Positions 28,401-34,400 of a DNA stretch of 64,000 nt are shown here, in pieces. Source of the stretch: Mactra quadrangularis (taxonomy: Eukaryota; Mollusca; Bivalvia; Venerida; Mactridae); NCBI GenBank assembly GCA_025267735.1, contig CM046304.1, positions 9,486,001 through 9,550,000 of the forward strand, read 5' to 3'. Made by a program: the position numbers and the translations under genes. Below the pieces are notes generated by a model. It worked only from the letters and a program-made list of their open reading frames with translations. It made no database searches and was not told the origin of the DNA. Numbering within the stretch: the stretch's first letter is position 1; every line of letters starts with the position of its first letter.

Positions 28401-31400
28401 TAACAAGTTGCCTTGAGTGGTGATTAATGTACACACTATCAATATAAGATTCATAAGCAAAACATTTTAAAGACAGGAATACTTTGCTACAGCAAAGGGA
28501 ATTTATGTACTTTTTGTAGAGAGGAATAGGGCAGAAAAATGTCCAGAAAAGCACTACCTACATATTTTTCATTTGATTGTGTTGAATGGTGTGTCATATT
28601 GTACCTAAAGCATTTAGACATAAACACTCCTATAGATAAAAGTAAATTTAAAAATCATAAAATAACATACCTTTGATGGTTGAAATGCCTTCTCCTTATG
28701 TCGCAATGTTTTTATATAATAATTCTTATTTTGAAGCATTTCATCATTATTAGGTTTAAACAACAAAAAGTTAGCAATAGATTGAAATGCTTTCTCTAAA
28801 TTGTTTGCTGAAATAGATAAAGTTCTAATATTATATACATGAAGTAGGGTAATTATTACATTTAGTTAAATACCCCAATATACAAAATAAGCACAGTACA
28901 TTATGTTATTTTACAGATATATTTAATGACAACATTATATAGCCACAGCTATTTCTCTAATTTACTTGATCTTTAAATCATTTATTACTTTTTACCCAAG
29001 TTAGTAGCACAGTTGGTACAGTGCTGGAATTTCTTATCTAGTTATCCAAGGAGGCATGGGTTTGAATCCTACCAAGTGGGTTACACCCTACCATGAAAAT
29101 TTGACCATAATGTCAATTTTTCTCCATTGATAAGGTATATGACCTAATGCTATTTTCAGTTACTTCAGACAGTCAGCATATATTACCAGCAATAATGTGC
29201 TCCATTATTTACAATCAGTTAACACTTCCATAAGGAGCTTATTACTGTTGTCTACATAAAGAAAATCAACATAATTGTTAAATTGTAATGGAAGCAACAT
29301 GGAATTTAAAAGTTATCACTAAAACTCCAGACTATTGACCACTGGACAATGACAACTGTTGTATTTATCTAGATATATCGTACTTACATTCATAGTATGC
29401 ATACTGAAGATAATTATAATGTTCAGCTACAAAATCATCCAGTTTTTCCATACCAAAAGTACTTAATTTTTGTAAACATTTTTGTTGACAAACCAACACT
29501 GTCACATAATGATCTGAAATAAAACAAACGATACAGCTTATTAATAGAATGCTCCACTATCCACATTTCCCAGACTTATACACACTAGAGTACATAGTAG
29601 AAGTCATTGATTTAGGTTTTTTTCACTTCTTTATAATAAAAGGGTAATTACATTCATCAGTTGAATATAACTCAAGTCGAATAATAAATCTTAGAATACA
29701 GTAACAATGCTAGTTACAAGTAAGTTAGCAGCCTCATTGAAATAGATTCTTTCTACTAGATTTATGCATCACCTTAGACAACTTAGATTCTCTACATATG
29801 AAGACTTATCACAAAAACTTACCTTGAGCACTTAGACACTTGGTGATAAAGATCTAGATAAAAGTGATGCATCGATCAATCAACACAAAGGTTATCTGAA
29901 TGTCACACAGGGAGATCCTGAGACAGAATATCTGTTTAGGTTAGGTAGAGTGTAAGGAGAGGGGCATTTATAGAGAACATACAGTATGTCTCAGTAAAGT
30001 GAACTTGACATTTCACCTACTAACCTAATTATCTATAGTTTTTATTCATTGTACTGTTATGTTTGGCCATCTTTTGGAAAGTAAGTCATATGCAAGGGCA
30101 GTTCACCAAACAATTATCCTGGAATTCACCAGAACTAGATTCTTATCTTCCACAAGCAACTATCTATTTTCAAACTAGGCTCAAACCCATGACCCTCAAT
30201 CAGCTAGATGCAAAAGTAATTTGAAGTCAGCAACTGCAACCACTTGACAACGAAGACAGGTTTATCTATGGCACTTATTGCATTCAACAACAATAAATAT
30301 AATATTTAAAACTATACACCTCCAAAACTTTACCCTAACAATATAAAAACATCTAAAAACCCCAATATTTGCACCTGCCAATATAAAGACATATACAATT
30401 GTATGTTCAAATTGGCCTAAGCAATCAAATGTAATTTCAATTAATTCAATCAAGTTACCAAGCAGTCATACAAGTCGTACAAGAAAGCAACAAATCATAA
30501 AACATATATCATACACTAAATTATTTTCTTCATAAATCAAGACAAATGTATAATATCTCTTCCTGATTATAATTACAATGTAATCAAATGTACAATGTTT
30601 ATAAAGAAAAATGAAACTTATTTTTGATCTTGCTAAATTATAAGACTGTATTTTATGATATTATTTTTCCACTATTAACATCACTTAGAATTACTGTTGA
30701 AGAACAGGGCAGCTGCCATTTAGTAATTAATTAAACACATTTATTTATCTAAATAACACACAGCAGGCCAATACAACATGGAAGTAACTATAAAACAAAG
30801 TTTGTTTATAAATTCTGAGTCATGTCTGGTTTCAGATTGCCAGGGAAATAAAATACAACAGATTTACATTTCAGAAGTTACAGGGTAAATAGCATTTTAA
30901 GTATACCTAGTAATTAAATGGTTAGAAAAAAAATAGGATTCTATTTCTAGAGGTTTCCTAGACCACAATAGAATTTATTTACAGGAAAACTTCTACAATA
31001 TAGAAATATAGAACTAAATGATAAAGAGTCAGATGTTTATATACACAAATCTATAATCTATATTAAAGAGGTAATACTATAAAGATCTAGACAATAAATA
31101 ACAGATCAATACAGATTGTATGATATTGTAATACTTTTACCCTTTACTGGTTGCGACATGGGTGAAAAGTGGCCAATTTGTTCACCTTAACTTATAGGGC
31201 TATTTTAAAGATGCTCTTATTGCACTACTAATTGACTGACAGTTATTCAACTTGGACAAGATTTTCCCTGGGTGACTGTATTTCAGAAAATGCCAGTTGA
31301 GCCCCGATCCCAGTTACCATGGCTCTGGGGCAGAACAAAATGGGCAAAGAATGCAATTTTTGCTCTTTTTGAACCCAAAATTTGAATTTATTCAGTAATA

Positions 31401-34400
31401 GTTTCTAAAATGAAGTTTTAAGAGCCAGTACTTTTCAGAGACTGAAACATATTTTCTTATCAGCATTTTCTGCTCTCAAAATTCTTAATATTTTGGTTCA
31501 TTGCGCCCCCTTCAAACCCAAGAGGCAAAGGGGGGGGGAACATCCCCTCTTTGGGACATCCTAGAGCCATCTTTTGAAGGGAGAAAAGCACAAAAAATGT
31601 CATATTTTTGGGACAACTTTCCTTAAGTTAAATTCACTAAATCTAGTTAAAAACACCAATTCCAAGGCCTGTGGCTGCCATTTTGATGGGGGTCCAGACA
31701 TGTAAAAAAATGCAGGATTGACCAGTCAAGGGTTAAACTACAATAGCACTTTAGGAACTACTACATTATGATTTACATAAGATATGTCTTAAAATGGTTC
31801 CTGTAGATAGTAGAAGATAAGAGAAGGAATAATGAAGATAAGATCTTATAGGTAAATACTAGTTAACGTATAGATAGGTACACAATGGTTAACTAATTGG
31901 CCAGTCATATATATATCAGGTCTCGTGAAGTAGTGTGTAATTCTTAGCAAACAAACTAACAGCAATGGTGTTAAGTCACCCTACAGAGCTGACAGTTTGG
32001 ACTAGAATTTAGACATTTATAGATTAGCATTTTCAATCCCCAGCCTTACCATTATAATATCAAATAATCATGTAATCAGAAATATTGCATGCCATAAACT
32101 AATGAGTATTAATTACGGACCCTGTCATAACCCTCAAAGCACTAATGTTTGAAAGTATAATTTAAACACAGACGTCATTGTTAATTATATCAAAACAATT
32201 TCCATAATTAAAATAAACAAATTTTAGCAAGTCATTAGTTTATTAAATAATTCATGGACAGAGAAACATGAATAGTTTAGATGCACACATGTGTTATAGA
32301 CATCAATCAGACATCATACAGATTGTGTATAGTGACACTTGATATCATGAAAATAACAGGTCTTTCTGTTATATGATTTTTTACATTAACTTAAATAGTG
32401 AAGCATTTTTTACATGCTGGGAATATTTATTCTAGAGAATTTTGTACAACAAGTTTGCCATACAAAATGCTTTTACCAACTGTGTACTGTGTATTCTTTA
32501 CTCTAAAATCAGTGTTAAAGTGGTAGGATGCAAGGTTAGGGCTTATGAGGCAAAGGGTAACAAGAGCTGTCCGTAACAGCGCGCTTGACTTATCTCAGTT
32601 CTTAGGAATCCGTGTTATGGGTTTTGATAGTCATATAAATATTATAGAGGGAGATGATCAACATGTATTCCTATTGAATATTATTAACAGTGTTGAGGTT
32701 CATAATTTAAAAAAGATCCAAGTTTTCAAGTTTGAGTTGAATATCTTTGATAGCATTGAAGTTTGTAATAACTTTAACCTTGATTTTGGATGTTTTCTAG
32801 GTAAAAAAGGGGAAAAACCCAACAGTGGAGCCAGGGTTATGGGCCTTGATAGTAAGGTGGAAGTAGTGATGATAAATAAGTATTCCAAGTTTGAGTTGAA
32901 TATCTTTGATAGTATTGCAGTTATTTAAATTTGTAAAAACTTTAACCTTGATTTGCAACGCCAACGCTGACACTCAGGGGACAATAAGCTCTTATTTTCT
33001 TCGAAAAGTCGAGCTAAAATTCAACCAGGGGCACTGCATGTTTTACTTGAGCACTAAATCTGCCCTCTATTGCTTTACTTCATTCCAGGTAAAAATATGT
33101 GTAGAGAGGGTCAGGGACCAGGAAATTCGCCAATGTCAATCGGTCCAAGGCCGTCCGAGTACGGGATACGGGGTTTAACGTGTACCGTACGGACCATACC
33201 GTTTACTGTACTTTATTCACGACCATGTTAGTACTTTTTTTGCTCCCCTTTATTAAGAAGGCATACGATACATAGTCATTGTTTGTTTAAATTTTTACAA
33301 AACTTTAAAACTTCTATCTAGCAAGAAAACGTGGTTTCCGAAATTACTCCCCGCAATCGTCGGTCGGTTCAACAAACAGAACTTGAAAAAAGACTGTTTC
33401 ATCTAGCTCTAATGTTGTTGGAAAACTCCGTCATTCAGGCAAATCATTTTAACTGCGCATGCGCAAAAGGGGTCCATAGTAAATGTTGCGCATCTTTAAG
33501 TATCGTTCGCTAAATAAAGCATGAAAGCGTAAAATTATGATCAGCTTTTTAATTACACACGTAGATTAAAACGTTTGTCATACGAAATGACGATCTAGCG
33601 TGGTCGTGAAAATGTATAGCATCTCATCACAATGGTTCAAGCGGTTTCGTTAAACACAAATGAATATCAAATTGTGCATACTATAGTACACAGTTATAGT
33701 TAATTGCGTAGATACATGTCCTAAGATTATTTCTTATTATTCACACCTCAATTTACGGCATAAAAATAAATCATGAATCAAGTCAAACAAATTAAAGATC
33801 AAACGAATACAATAGGAATTGACAACAAAAGCTATTAAATTGTTTTCTATGTAATTATTCATAAAACATTCTTCATAAAACATTATTGTTTTTTACAAGT
33901 TTATAGGTTTTAAACAGACCGACTGAAAAAACGTAATCGGTTCGATGGACATGATAAAGTAAGAACATATTCTTCTGCTGTTCTTCAATTTAATCGAGTG
34001 CAAATCAAGCGTACCTTGCTGTGCTTGATAAAAAAAATATCACTGCCTCAACCCCGCATGATACCTGTAACCATGGATACGTTATACAGGGTCCTTGATG
34101 TGTAACCTGTGGACAATAAAGCAGGATATTACAACAATAAACAGTGGGTTTATGCAACTGATAGTTGTTAGATAATATTTTATCGATACGTTTTCTTGAA
34201 AATTAGGGAAATTAATGGTTTGAGGTCAAAATTAGCGAGTTTTTCCCGGACCGATTTTTTTAAGGATTTTGAAATCTCAATCGGTCCAAAATGAAAAAAT
34301 CGGTCCGAAAACCGAAAAACCGGCGATTTCCTGGTCCCTGGAGAGGGTTATCTGCTTGACGTCAATGGTCAAGGCCAAAGACTGTTTTAAAATTTGTAAA

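Noticed and set aside
32545..32928. 127-codon plus-strand open frame
   Set aside because: Coincides with the dispersed repeat and its internal duplication (FELNIFDSI appears twice because the DNA repeats); not a gene.
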